Below, in pieces: positions 54,321 to 63,276 of a stretch of 64,000 nucleotides of DNA. The notes below the pieces were generated by a model. The model did not search any database. It was not told the DNA's origin and saw nothing but the letters and a program-made list of their open reading frames with translations. Each line of letters opens with the position of its first letter. Within the stretch, counting starts at the first letter, position 1. The DNA is from Aquimarina longa SW024. GTDB lineage: Bacteria; Bacteroidota; Bacteroidia; Flavobacteriales; Flavobacteriaceae. A program made the position numbers and the translations under genes. The stretch is taken from contig NZ_KQ474103.1 of assembly GCF_001401755.1 (NCBI RefSeq), forward strand, positions 251,571-315,570, in the 5' to 3' direction.

Positions 54321-55514
54321 ATGAAAAAAATAATCTTTATATCATTACTTTTTTTAATAATCTCTTGTAATAAGGATGATGATTCCATCAATATCAATAA
54401 ACATCTAGATGATAAACTCCAAAAAGCATATGACAATTCAAAACTAGCAGGGTTTTCTGTAGCAGTGGTTGATAATAATAAAGTGCTGTATAAAAAATCT
54501 TTTGGATTTGCAAACATCAAAAAAAATAAGAAATACTCTAATCATACAGTCCAAAATATCGCATCAATATCCAAAACTTTTATTTCATTAGCCATAATGA
54601 AAGCCGTAGAACAAGGAAAACTTAATTTAGATGCTAATATTAACACCTATCTTCCTTTTGATATTATACATCCATATCATCCTACAAAACCAATTACAAT
54701 TAGACATTTAGCTACACATACATCAGGAATCAATGATGGAGATGTATATAATAAAAGTTATATTTTTGAAAACCCTTCTGAAGTAGACGTGTCTCGTTAT
54801 CCAGAAGAAATTCAACCATTGATGCTCTTTTTTAAAAATAACATTAAAATGGATGAATCCATATTTTTAGAAAAAGTATTATCCACCTCAGGTGAATGGT
54901 ACTCAAAAGAAAATTTTATAGAAAATGCTCCAGGAGAGAAATATGAATACAGTAACATTGCTGCAGCATTAGCCGCATTTATTGTAGAAAATGTAACAAA
55001 TACCTCTTATGAAGAGTATACTAAAAAACACATCTTTACTCCACTACAAATGGATGCTACAGGTTGGAATTTCAGTAGTATAAACACCAAAAATCTATCT
55101 ACGCTTTATCTTAAAAAAGATTTAGAGATACCTAGATATTCTTTAATAACAAAAGCTGATGGAGGAGTAATAACTAGCACTTCTGATTTTAGTAAATACC
55201 TAATAGAGATGATAAAAGGATATCATGGCAAAGGAAAATTACTATCTGCAGAGTCCTACAAAACTATATACACACATCAGGCTAATCATACTGAAATAGC
55301 AGAAACAGAAGGAGGTATATTTTGGGAAATCACTGATAATAAGACAATAACACATGATGGAGGAGATCCAGGAACATCAACAATATGCCTTTTTGACCCT
55401 ATCAAAAATAGAGGATATTATTTTGTAACAAATATTAGTACCGACTTTAATGCTGAAATAGAAGAATCATTAGATAAAATATGGGCTCTAATAACCAATG
55501 AAAAAGTCAATTAA
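54321..55514 (+). CDS. Serine hydrolase lipoprotein of the beta-lactamase/class C PBP fold
   Basis: The 397-residue protein has a lipobox (LIISC, Cys about 15). Catalytic motifs are SxxK (S82-I-S-K85 in IASISKTFISLAIMKAVEQG), YxN (Y210-S-N212) and HxG-like HDGGDPGT (about 345). It resembles D-aminopeptidases/esterases of Beta-lactamase family PF00144. Being a lipoprotein between two TonB receptor/DUF4249 pairs, it may process the imported substrate at the surface or in the periplasm; this is inference. A strong terminator follows. Confidence 0.9.
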   Translation: MKKIIFISLLFLIISCNKDDDSININKHLDDKLQKAYDNSKLAGFSVAVVDNNKVLYKKSFGFANIKKNKKYSNHTVQNIASISKTFISLAIMKAVEQGKLNLDANINTYLPFDIIHPYHPTKPITIRHLATHTSGINDGDVYNKSYIFENPSEVDVSRYPEEIQPLMLFFKNNIKMDESIFLEKVLSTSGEWYSKENFIENAPGEKYEYSNIAAALAAFIVENVTNTSYEEYTKKHIFTPLQMDATGWNFSSINTKNLSTLYLKKDLEIPRYSLITKADGGVITSTSDFSKYLIEMIKGYHGKGKLLSAESYKTIYTHQANHTEIAETEGGIFWEITDNKTITHDGGDPGTSTICLFDPIKNRGYYFVTNISTDFNAEIEESLDKIWALITNEKVN

Positions 55515-55532
55515 ATAAGAATCTATTTCAAT

Positions 55533-55576
55533 AAAAAAAAGGTAATTATGTTAGAGAACATAATTACCTTTTTTTT
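55533..55576 (+). terminator. Rho-independent terminator of the serine hydrolase gene
   Basis: A 20-bp perfect stem (A8-GGTAATTATGTT and complement) with loop AGAG ends in T8, 19 nt after the stop. Confidence 0.9.
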
Positions 55577-55749
55577 ATTCATCAACAAGCATAATATTCT
55601 CGGATAAATATATCTAAATAGTAATCACATAATATAATCTACTAGTTTTAATAAATACAGAATTAATACTAATTAATTGTAAAATTCATAACATATTCGT
55701 TTCTTTACTATGCTACGTATTATTAGCTGTAATTGGTAAAAATTTTCCT

Positions 55750-58128
55750 TTGAAAAAACAACTATTATCTATTCTTATATTAATAGTAATATTCCCGTAC
55801 TCTATTCTTAGTCAGGAAAAATTCACATTAAGTGGTGTTATTTCTGAAAAATCTAGTAACGAAACTCTTATTGGAGTTACCATTTCATTTCCCAAAATAG
55901 GAAAAGGGGTAGTTACTAATGAATATGGTTTTTATTCGATTACCCTACCTCCAGGAAAATATAAATTACAAATAAGTTACTTAGGATTTATAGATGTTAT
56001 TCAAGAAATTGATCTCAATGAAGATAAGAAATTATCTCTCCAACTTACAGAATCTTCAGAAATGCTTGACGAAGTAGTTATCACAAAACAAACAAATAAA
56101 ATAAACATCAAAAATCCACAGATGAGCATTAATCAGCTCACATCTAAAACAATAAAACAAATACCCGTTGTTCTAGGGGAAGCAGATGTCATCAAATCAA
56201 TCATTTTATTACCAGGAGTTACCAGTGCAGGAGAAGGAGCATCTGGTTTTAATGTTAGAGGAGGAGCCACAGATCAAAATCTTATTTTATTAGATGAAGC
56301 TACCATTTTTAACTCTTCTCACCTATTTGGTTTTTTCTCTGTATTTAATCCGGATGCTATCAAAGATATTAAATTATATAAAGGAGGTATTCCTGCTAAA
56401 TATGGTGGTCGCATATCTTCTGTATTAGATATTTACCAAAGAGAAGGAAACAGTAATAATTTTAAAATTAATGGAGGATTAGGACTTGTATCAAGTAGAT
56501 TATTAGCCGAAGGACCTATTGTAAAAGATCGTGGAGCCTTTTTAGTAGGAGGCAGAACCTCTTATGCACATCTTTTTCTACCACTGTTTAATAATAATAA
56601 CATAGCATATTTTTATGATTTAAATACAAAATTAAATTATAAAATTAATGATAATAATAATTTGTATATATCAGGATATTTTGGTCGTGATATATTTTCC
56701 TTAAATAAAATTTTTAAAAACACCTATGGCAATACAGTACTGAATCTAAGATGGAATCATCTATATTCAGACAAATTATTTTCCAATTTATCCCTAATAT
56801 ATTCGGATTATTTTTATGGATTAGAACTCGATTTTGTCGGTTTCAAATGGGATTCTGGTATTCGAAATTTTAATTTCAAATATGATTTAAAGCATTACCT
56901 CAGTGATCAATTCCAACTGAATTACGGTATCAATACTATCTATTATAAATTTAATCCAGGCGAAATAAAACCTAATCGAGTAAATTCTGGAATTAACCGA
57001 GAAAAACTCACGAATAAGTACGCTAATGAACTCGGGATATATATTGACGTAGAACATAAAATTAATACTAATCTAACCATCCAATATGGTCTTAGGTTAA
57101 GTAATTTTATAAGATTAGGGCAAGATGAATTAAATATATACCAAAATAATACTCCTCTTTTATTTAATGAAAAATTTCAAGTTTATGAAGCTGCAAAACC
57201 TATAAAAACAGTGCGTTTTAATAGAAACAGTTCTATCAAAACATTTACCAATATAGAACCAAGAATAGCATTATCATATGCATTTAATAAAAATACGTCT
57301 ATAAAAGCTAGCTATAATAGAATGGCTCAGTATCTGCACCTTCTATCAAATACTAACTCCCCTACTCCCTTAGATGTATGGACTCCAAGTGGTAAATATA
57401 TACAACCACAATTACTTGATCAGTATGCCTTAGGTTATTTTAAAAATAGTAGTCAAAATAAATATTCTATAGAATCAGAACTTTTTTACAAAGAAATTAA
57501 AAACCGTATTGATTATATAAATGGTGCTGATTTAATTGCTAATAATGCTATAGAACAAGACATTCTAAATGGTATAGCTCGTGCTTATGGTTTAGAAGTT
57601 ATGCTTAGAAAAAATAAAGGGCGATTAAAAGGTTGGTTAGCTTATACTATATCTAAATCAGAACAAAAAACACCCGGAAGAACACCTTTAGAACCCGGTA
57701 TCAATAATAATAAATGGTATGATACCCCTTATGACAAAACTCATGATATATCTATCAATACTAATTATGAATTAAGTAAAAAGTGGAAATTTGGAGCTAA
57801 TTTTGTTTTTCAAACAGGTCAACCCACCAATTATCCAACAGGACAATTCCAATACAGAGGATTATCAGTACCCATATTTGATGGTTTAAGAAACAATGAA
57901 CGGTTACCAGCATATCATAGAATAGATATCTCTGCTACATTAACCCCTAAAAAAAATAAAGACAGAAAATGGAAAGGAGAATGGGTATTCAGTATTTACA
58001 ATCTATATAATCGAAAAAATGCAGCCTCAATTAGTTTTACAAGAAATTCAGAAACATATATAAATGAGGCCATAAGAACTTCCATTTTTGGAATCATACC
58101 TGCGGTAACTTATAATTTTAAGTTTTAG
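55750..58128 (+). CDS. TonB-dependent receptor with CarboxypepD_reg domain (copy 2)
   Basis: The 792-residue protein has the same layout as the receptor at 50763: signal peptide (ILSQ), CarboxypepD_reg domain (about 25-110), plug (GEGASGFNVRGGATDQNLILLDE, YKGGIPAKYGGRISSVLDI) and a barrel ending in YNFKF. It uses a TTG start. By eye roughly half of aligned residues agree with copy 1, with conserved plug and C-terminus and more variable middle loops. A DUF4249 gene follows after 3 nt. It lacks STN. Confidence 0.93.
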   Translation: MKKQLLSILILIVIFPYSILSQEKFTLSGVISEKSSNETLIGVTISFPKIGKGVVTNEYGFYSITLPPGKYKLQISYLGFIDVIQEIDLNEDKKLSLQLTESSEMLDEVVITKQTNKINIKNPQMSINQLTSKTIKQIPVVLGEADVIKSIILLPGVTSAGEGASGFNVRGGATDQNLILLDEATIFNSSHLFGFFSVFNPDAIKDIKLYKGGIPAKYGGRISSVLDIYQREGNSNNFKINGGLGLVSSRLLAEGPIVKDRGAFLVGGRTSYAHLFLPLFNNNNIAYFYDLNTKLNYKINDNNNLYISGYFGRDIFSLNKIFKNTYGNTVLNLRWNHLYSDKLFSNLSLIYSDYFYGLELDFVGFKWDSGIRNFNFKYDLKHYLSDQFQLNYGINTIYYKFNPGEIKPNRVNSGINREKLTNKYANELGIYIDVEHKINTNLTIQYGLRLSNFIRLGQDELNIYQNNTPLLFNEKFQVYEAAKPIKTVRFNRNSSIKTFTNIEPRIALSYAFNKNTSIKASYNRMAQYLHLLSNTNSPTPLDVWTPSGKYIQPQLLDQYALGYFKNSSQNKYSIESELFYKEIKNRIDYINGADLIANNAIEQDILNGIARAYGLEVMLRKNKGRLKGWLAYTISKSEQKTPGRTPLEPGINNNKWYDTPYDKTHDISINTNYELSKKWKFGANFVFQTGQPTNYPTGQFQYRGLSVPIFDGLRNNERLPAYHRIDISATLTPKKNKDRKWKGEWVFSIYNLYNRKNAASISFTRNSETYINEAIRTSIFGIIPAVTYNFKF

Positions 58129-58131
58129 AAA

Positions 58132-58947
58132 ATGAAAAATATAATATATATACTTACCCTGCTAGTAACACTAACCAATTGTGAAGACGTAGTTGATATA
58201 AAAGTTCCTAATGGAAAATCTAGATTAGTTATTGATGCTTCTTTCGAGTATTATCAAAACGAAAAACCTGTTACTATAAAAGGAGGAGTAAAACTTACAC
58301 TATCAACACCTTTTTTTGATAGTATTATTCCGGCTGTAAGCAATGCTACTGTTTTTATTACAGACATGAGTAACAATTCAATTATTAATTTTATCGAATC
58401 GAGAGAAAAAGGATTTTACACCCCTGATTCAATACAATTTATTCCAAAATTTAAAACTTCATATCAACTTACTGTCATTCATAATAATGAAACCTATAAT
58501 GCTATTGCACGGCTCATACCTACGGTTATTATTGATAATGTAAAACAAGGTGATAGCACTTTATTTGAAGGTGATGAAACCGAAATTATTGTTTCTTTTA
58601 CAGACGATGGTAGCCGTAATGATTTTTATCTTTTTAATTTTGATTTCAGTCTATTTTTAGCAAGTGAAGATCGTTTTTATCAAGGTAAAACATTTAGCTT
58701 TTCTTATTTTTATAAAAATATGGTAGATGGAAGAGACATCTCTATAAAAATATTAGGTATCGATGAACGGTATTATAACTACGCTAATTTGCTTATTGAC
58801 CAAAGTGAAGAAAATGGAGGAAATCCATTTAAAACCCCTCCTGCCTTATTACGAGGAAACATTATTAACATAACTAACCCAGATAACTATGCTTTAGGGT
58901 ATTTTAATCTCTCTGAAGCTAATCGATATGATTTTACTATAAAGTAG
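58132..58947 (+). CDS. DUF4249 family lipoprotein (copy 2)
   Basis: The 271-residue lipoprotein (lipobox LTNC, Cys about 18) shows VVDIKVPNGKSRLVIDASFE and a C-terminal RGNIINITNPDNYALGYFNLS, matching the lipoprotein at 53140. It starts 3 nt after the receptor stop. It pairs with the second receptor and probably acts with it in the outer membrane. No terminator is obvious before murQ. Confidence 0.88.
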   Translation: MKNIIYILTLLVTLTNCEDVVDIKVPNGKSRLVIDASFEYYQNEKPVTIKGGVKLTLSTPFFDSIIPAVSNATVFITDMSNNSIINFIESREKGFYTPDSIQFIPKFKTSYQLTVIHNNETYNAIARLIPTVIIDNVKQGDSTLFEGDETEIIVSFTDDGSRNDFYLFNFDFSLFLASEDRFYQGKTFSFSYFYKNMVDGRDISIKILGIDERYYNYANLLIDQSEENGGNPFKTPPALLRGNIINITNPDNYALGYFNLSEANRYDFTIK

Positions 58948-59002
58948 TAACAATTTGTTTTTAAAAAATAAATCATTACTCTTATTTAAAATCAAAAAAG
59001 AG

Positions 59003-59010
59003 TATTTTTG
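59003..59010 (+). promoter_or_regulatory. Candidate -7 box for murQ
   Basis: TATTTTTG matches TAnnTTTG only 4 nt before the murQ ATG, implying a very short or absent leader, or a second start further in. Confidence 0.4.
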
Positions 59011-59014
59011 AAAT

Positions 59015-59827
59015 ATGTCATTTATAAAAACTACAGAACAAGCATCAAAATATACTAATTTAGAAAAAATGAGTATTAATGAATTGCTAAGTAATATTAA
59101 TAAAGAAGATAAGACAGTACCTGATGCTGTAGAGCAATCTATACCACAGATTGAAATTTTAGTTACTCAAATCACAAAAAAACTTGCTGATGGAGGTCGA
59201 TTATTTTATATTGGAGCAGGAACAAGTGGACGGCTAGGTGTTGTAGATGCTAGTGAGTGTCCTCCTACCTTTGGAGTCTCTCCCAATTTAGTAATTGGTT
59301 TAATTGCTGGTGGTGACTTAGCTATTAGAAATAGCGTAGAGCATGCAGAAGATAGTACCAATCAAGGTTGGAAAGACCTAGAAACACATCATATCTCCAA
59401 AAAGGATGTAGTCATAGGTATTGCTGCTTCAGGAACTACTCCATATGTAATAAGCGCATTGCAATATTGTAATGAACATCAGATTACTACTGGTTGTATT
59501 ACTTGTAACGAAGGAAGCCCTCTAGCTCTTACTGCACAATTTCCAATTGTAATTACTGTAGGCCCTGAGTTTTTAACAGGAAGTTCTCGAATGAAAGCAG
59601 GAACTGCCCAAAAATTAGTACTTAATATGATTTCTACTGCGACTATGATTCAATTAGGAAAAGTAAAAGGTAATAAAATGGTAGACATGCAACTTAGCAA
59701 TGCTAAATTGATAGATAGAGCACTACGTATGATTATGGAAGAATTATCGATTGATCGTGAACATGCCACAAAATTATTAAACGACTATGGAAGTGTACGT
59801 AATGCAATCGATAACTATGGAGCCTAA
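59015..59827 (+). CDS. murQ: N-acetylmuramic acid 6-phosphate etherase MurQ
   Basis: The 270-residue SIS-domain enzyme splits MurNAc-6-phosphate into GlcNAc-6-phosphate and lactate during cell-wall recycling. Motifs are ALF-like LFYIGAGTSGRLGVVDASECPPTFG, IAASGTTPYVISAL and SSRMKAGTAQKLVLNMIST, with C-terminal DREHATKLLNDYGSVRNAI. It is slightly shorter than proteobacterial MurQ, lacking the C-terminal tail. It overlaps the next small gene by 11 nt. Confidence 0.96.
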   Translation: MSFIKTTEQASKYTNLEKMSINELLSNINKEDKTVPDAVEQSIPQIEILVTQITKKLADGGRLFYIGAGTSGRLGVVDASECPPTFGVSPNLVIGLIAGGDLAIRNSVEHAEDSTNQGWKDLETHHISKKDVVIGIAASGTTPYVISALQYCNEHQITTGCITCNEGSPLALTAQFPIVITVGPEFLTGSSRMKAGTAQKLVLNMISTATMIQLGKVKGNKMVDMQLSNAKLIDRALRMIMEELSIDREHATKLLNDYGSVRNAIDNYGA

Positions 59828-60050
59828 AAAAACCAATAAAGAAATATTAGGTAAAGGCATACAACGTATGGCTATTGCACTTATTTTTATGTTTATTAGC
59901 CCTGTTATTATACATTCTGCTTTTAAAAATCAAGAACATCAATTATACATCCCTATTCTTATTTTAGGAATATCCGGAGCTATATTTGCAATACTAATGG
60001 TTTTTAAAGGTTTAAAAACTATAATGGAAGCTATATTTGGTAAAAAATAA
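59817..60050 (+). CDS. DUF6095-like small membrane protein
   Basis: The 77-residue protein (ATG at 59817) has two TM helices (about 18-35 and 47-66, LYIPILILGISGAIFAILMV) and ends in a basic tail. It resembles small flavobacterial membrane proteins found after murQ (DUF6095). The function is unknown. It overlaps murQ and is probably cotranscribed. Its 3' end overlaps the terminator of the opposite-strand peptide gene. Confidence 0.7.
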   Translation: MEPKKTNKEILGKGIQRMAIALIFMFISPVIIHSAFKNQEHQLYIPILILGISGAIFAILMVFKGLKTIMEAIFGKK

Positions 60051-60085
60051 ATCACTAACATGCCTACACATGCAGTGACTTATTT
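60042..60085 (-). terminator. Terminator of the minus-strand peptide gene
   Basis: On the minus strand AAATAAGTCACTGCATG pairs with CATGTTAGTGATTTATTT (one G-U pair, one small bulge, 6-nt loop), followed by a T-rich tail TTTTTTA. It overlaps the end of the DUF6095 gene and lies about 60 nt after the peptide stop. Confidence 0.65.
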
Positions 60086-60368
60086 ACAGATCAATCAAAA
60101 AACTTTAAATATTATGAAAATATTTAAAATGTTTATGTATTACTAGCGAGTATGGCAACTAGTAGGAAACCAACTTCTACCCGCACCACCTTTTACAGTA
60201 ATCATTTTATCACTGTTTAATATAGAAATCTTTTTTTTATCTAACTTTAATTTGTTTAATTTATTTATTTTTTTCATTATAAAATGTATTTAATGTTCGC
60301 TTACTCTTTTACAGGATTTTCAGCATTCTCCTAATAATATAAGATTTTATTTTGTTCATTAAAAAAGA
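60051..60368 (-). other. 318-nt interval carrying a small peptide gene
   Basis: It lies between the DUF6095 gene (+) and a lipoprotein gene (-). It contains the lanthipeptide-like ORF at 60143-60277 and most of its terminator. The 91 nt between the lipoprotein stop and the peptide start have no terminator, so readthrough from the lipoprotein gene is possible. Confidence 0.6.
60143..60277 (-). CDS. Putative class I lanthipeptide / GG-leader peptide precursor
   Basis: The 44-residue ORF starts with ATG at 60277. The Lys-rich leader MKKINKLNKLKLDKKKISIL continues NSDKMITVKGG, matching the leader style of Bacteroidota class I lanthipeptides and other GG-type natural-product precursors (L.LKLDKK.IS.LN...M..VKGG). 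Cleavage after Gly-Gly (30-31) would release a 13-residue core AGRSWFPTSCHTR with one Cys, two Ser and two Thr, enough for one thioether ring. No lanB, lanC, radical-SAM or peptidase-transporter gene is in this window, so it is an orphan precursor unless the enzymes are elsewhere. A terminator follows. The family assignment is by pattern only. Confidence 0.7.
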   Translation of the reverse strand: MKKINKLNKLKLDKKKISILNSDKMITVKGGAGRSWFPTSCHTR

Positions 60369-60791
60369 TTAGTTATTCCCAGAAAAAGCCCAAGAATTCC
60401 CTGCAATAGTAGCTCCTATTGATAACTTATTATTATTTATTGAAATTCCTACTGAAGATCCGTCAGTAGAAACAGAAGCATATGCCCCATTAGCGGTAAT
60501 AAACCTCAATCCTTTTATTGAAGGTACTTCATCACTAAAAACAATAGTATATGAATCGCCTAGTTTAGAAATTTTTGCAGATCCATTTTCAACCACAATT
60601 TCTCCAGAACCATTAGCAGGTGTATAAACTAACCTACCATCATAATCTGTCAGAGATGTAGTGGGTATCGTTGCAAATTTTTGCATAATTTTATCATCAT
60701 CATCACTACCACATGAAACAATTAATAAGATAAGAAAAACGAATACTGTTTGTAGTATTGTTAAATAAGAATTATTTCTAAATTTCTTCAT
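60369..60791 (-). CDS. Hypothetical lipoprotein
   Basis: The 140-residue protein has a lipobox (LIVSC, Cys about 27) followed by an acidic GSDDDD stretch. A small beta-rich domain follows (GRLVYTPANGSGEIVVENG, SYTIVFSDEVPSIKGLRF, VGISINNNKLSIGATIAG). No family is recognised. It is 91 nt upstream of the peptide precursor on the same strand and might be transcribed with it; any functional link (immunity, for example) is only a guess. Confidence 0.65.
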   Translation of the reverse strand: MKKFRNNSYLTILQTVFVFLILLIVSCGSDDDDKIMQKFATIPTTSLTDYDGRLVYTPANGSGEIVVENGSAKISKLGDSYTIVFSDEVPSIKGLRFITANGAYASVSTDGSSVGISINNNKLSIGATIAGNSWAFSGNN

Positions 60792-61003
60792 GTCTAAATT
60801 TTTAAATTATAAAGACAAACTTAGAAGAAACTAAAATGAAAAATGATTTGTTGCGGATTACAAACCAAACAATGTGGACAAACAACCTTTATTTGAGGAT
60901 TTATGTTTTTTTTAGTTAAAAAAACACTATTAGCAATTCTAAATTAAGTATATAATAGTTATTCTTATAAAAAAGCATCTTGTCCATTGTAATATATAGA
61001 ATA

Positions 61004-61513
61004 TTAAATTCCTTCTCTTTTATTAATCGGAGTAGTTGGATTGTAACCAAACCCAGAGATCTTTACTTCTACCCCTAAATAATCTAAAATATAACCTATA
61101 GTAGCATAATGATGTATTGCATGACTATTAGCATGAGAAAGAATACTTTCTAATGTATAATTAACCGTTACCTTACCCTCCCCCATATGGTCTGTAACAT
61201 GAATTAAATAATCTGTATTCACATCAATAAAAGAAAGTAACGTTTCCTGAAGGTCATATATATGAGTTATTGCAAACTCTTTATTCTTAGACAAAATTTC
61301 ATCCCTTTTACGAGCTGTTAAATCTATATTATTAGAATCTAAACCATTAATAATACAATCAAAAAAATCAAGAGTATGTCGTATATGAGAACCTATACTA
61401 GAAAAATATGGACCTACTGAAGTATCTTGATAAGTAGTAGAATCTATACTATTAAGTAATGCTATAGCATTATTAAGATTATTATTTATTGAAGATATAA
61501 CTAATTCTTTCAT
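61004..61513 (-). CDS. DinB family protein
   Basis: The 169-residue four-helix protein has three metal-ligand-like His positions of DinB/YfiT proteins: HIRHTLDFF (about 45), and HANSHAIHHYATIGYIL (about 130-146). Family members bind a divalent metal and include thiol transferases; many are uncharacterised. The gene is flanked by AT-rich spacers on both sides and appears monocistronic. Confidence 0.8.
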   Translation of the reverse strand: MKELVISSINNNLNNAIALLNSIDSTTYQDTSVGPYFSSIGSHIRHTLDFFDCIINGLDSNNIDLTARKRDEILSKNKEFAITHIYDLQETLLSFIDVNTDYLIHVTDHMGEGKVTVNYTLESILSHANSHAIHHYATIGYILDYLGVEVKISGFGYNPTTPINKREGI

Positions 61514-61809
61514 AAAGCGATTTGACGTAATATTATAACTAACTTACAAAATATCTAGGTCAGATTATATTTTTTTATAAAAAGTCCTATTTATTATACT
61601 ATTATTACATGCAACAACGTTTATATACTATCTAAATTTAACACAATATATCCCTTGTTGTATAGAGTAGGACATTTACGTCTAACGTTAAGGTTTTCCC
61701 GTAAAAATTAAGATAAAAAGCGTTTTTTATCGATTAATGACTTATTTTTTTGGATATTACAAATTAAATATTGTATTATTGTATATCATTTTAAAAGCCC
61801 CAATGAAGA

Positions 61810-62631
61810 ATGAAAAAAACTGCAATTATTTTATTCCTTTTATTTTTTGTTTTCGAGATTAATGCTCAAAATTTATACGATGATGCCTTAACTGCTGCAA
61901 GCTATGCGTATTCACACAGTAAAAAAGCTCATGGGGCAAATAATGTTTTTCATACTCAAGAATATGCAGATAAGGCTATAGAAGCTTTTTCTAAAGTTGA
62001 AAATTTAGCAGAACAATGTGGATGTAAAAAAGCAAATGAAACTGCATATAAAGCAAAAGTAGATATGGAAAGTGCTTTAAATGAAGATACATATGAACGT
62101 AGTAGATATTTTGCTAAAAGAGCAAAAGAACTAGGTTCTAACTTATTAGAGCAGTTAACTTTTTGTCAGGCAAATAATAGTAGTACTGACATAAATGAAG
62201 AAATGACTTATGTCAAAGAAAAAAATGAGTTGGTTGAAGCAACACAAGACGTAGTTAACAAGCAAAAGGAATTAGAAGAAAAGCGTCTTAAATTAGAATT
62301 AGAACAGAAACAATTAGAACAACAAATAGCTGAGCAAAATAAAAAGAAATTAGAATTTGAAGCTAAACGTGCTGCTGAACTAAAAGAGCAAACTTTAATA
62401 AAATCAAAAGCAGAATTAGCTTTACAAAAATTAGAAAATGCTCTTCAAGAATTAAGTTTAATTCTAAATCAAGAATCTAAATTTGAATCACAAGCTGATT
62501 ATTTACGAAGTGAAAATGATCTAAAGAATGAATCACTTGACGATACAAAGACTTTTTATGTAAATAGAGCTAAAGAATTGACTAGAATAGCGATGCAAAA
62601 ATTTACTAGCTATACAATGGCAGAAAATTAA
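61810..62631 (+). CDS. Secreted coiled-coil protein of unknown function
   Basis: The 273-residue protein has a signal peptide (1-19, FEINAQ). A helical N-terminal domain of repeated Ala-rich helices follows (LYDDALTAASYAYSHSKKAH, EYADKAIEAFSKV). A long coiled coil comes next at about 138-205, rich in Lys/Glu/Gln (KRLKLELEQKQLEQQIAEQN), then a short C-terminal helical part. Two Cys (CGC) lie near residue 71. No enzymatic motif is seen. It is followed by a strong terminator. Confidence 0.7.
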   Translation: MKKTAIILFLLFFVFEINAQNLYDDALTAASYAYSHSKKAHGANNVFHTQEYADKAIEAFSKVENLAEQCGCKKANETAYKAKVDMESALNEDTYERSRYFAKRAKELGSNLLEQLTFCQANNSSTDINEEMTYVKEKNELVEATQDVVNKQKELEEKRLKLELEQKQLEQQIAEQNKKKLEFEAKRAAELKEQTLIKSKAELALQKLENALQELSLILNQESKFESQADYLRSENDLKNESLDDTKTFYVNRAKELTRIAMQKFTSYTMAEN

Positions 62632-62676
62632 TTAATACTGAATTTTATTTTGTAGCCCCAAAATAGAATTTTTTCT

Positions 62677-62718
62677 AAACGACACCTAATATATAATACA
62701 TATGGTGTCGTTTTTTTT
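62677..62718 (+). terminator. Rho-independent terminator of the coiled-coil protein gene
   Basis: AAACGACACC pairs with GGTGTCGTTT around a 16-nt loop and is followed by a T run, 46 nt after the stop. Confidence 0.8.
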
Positions 62719-62780
62719 ATTTTATTTTTTAAAATCAATCAATTTTTAACTACCTAATAATTTTAGAAGGAAATCTTTAA

Positions 62781-62864
62781 GCTACTTTTGATCAAGATCA
62801 ATACATAAGATCTAAAATACTCTTTGAGTACTATCCCGGTATCAAAAAAGCGGATCATTCCTAA
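62781..62864 (+). pseudogene. Fragment of an ISAon1-type transposase orfB (older copy)
   Basis: The translated piece QDQYIRSKILFEYYPGIKKA is homologous to QNQYLRSKILFDQYPDIKKH in the broken orfB at 63893-63952. It starts after a stop and ends in a stop, so only about 25 codons survive. It differs at several positions and represents a different, older copy of the element. Confidence 0.65.
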
Positions 62865-62917
62865 AAGTTGTGTGTGAATTGAAATAAGAATATGATCTTT
62901 GTAAATAAAATCAACTA

Positions 62918-63272
62918 TTGGATCCATATATTGACTTAACTAAAGGTTCTGTTACCAGAATTATTAATTACCCATTTTGATATTGTAAAACACGAGACAG
63001 CTAATGATGTTCTTCATCTATATTTTGAAGAGAAGAAGGATGTTCCAGAGGAATTTTCATCTAGCATTATTATCTCTCACGGTTTTCATAAAGAAATTAC
63101 CATTCAAGATTTTCTTATTCGAGGCAAGAAGGTTTATCTTCATATTAAACGTCGTCGTTGGTTAGATAAAAGCACTAAGGAAATAGCTCCAAGAAATTAG
63201 GATTTAGTAGCACAGGGAACTCGTATGACAGTAGAGTTCGCTACTTTTTTAAAAGTACTTAATCAGTACTAA
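62918..63272 (+). pseudogene. Broken orfA (N-terminal region protein) of an ISAon1-type insertion sequence
   Basis: The frame reads from TTG at 62918 (DPYIDLTK) and continues, after a one-base insertion near 62945, as VLLPELLITHFDIVKHETAN and so on to FATFLKVLNQY. This matches the ISAon1 transposase N-terminal protein. An in-frame TAG at 63198-63200 replaces the Trp expected in APRN(W)DLVAQGTRM. Two separate lesions show that it is dead. The matching orfB follows directly. Confidence 0.75.
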
Positions 63273-63276
63273 ACCT

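Noticed and set aside
61712..61731. Inverted repeat GATAAAAA/TTTTTTATC as a terminator
   Set aside because: The stem is almost entirely A-T with a 3-4 nt loop and no upstream gene on either strand close enough.
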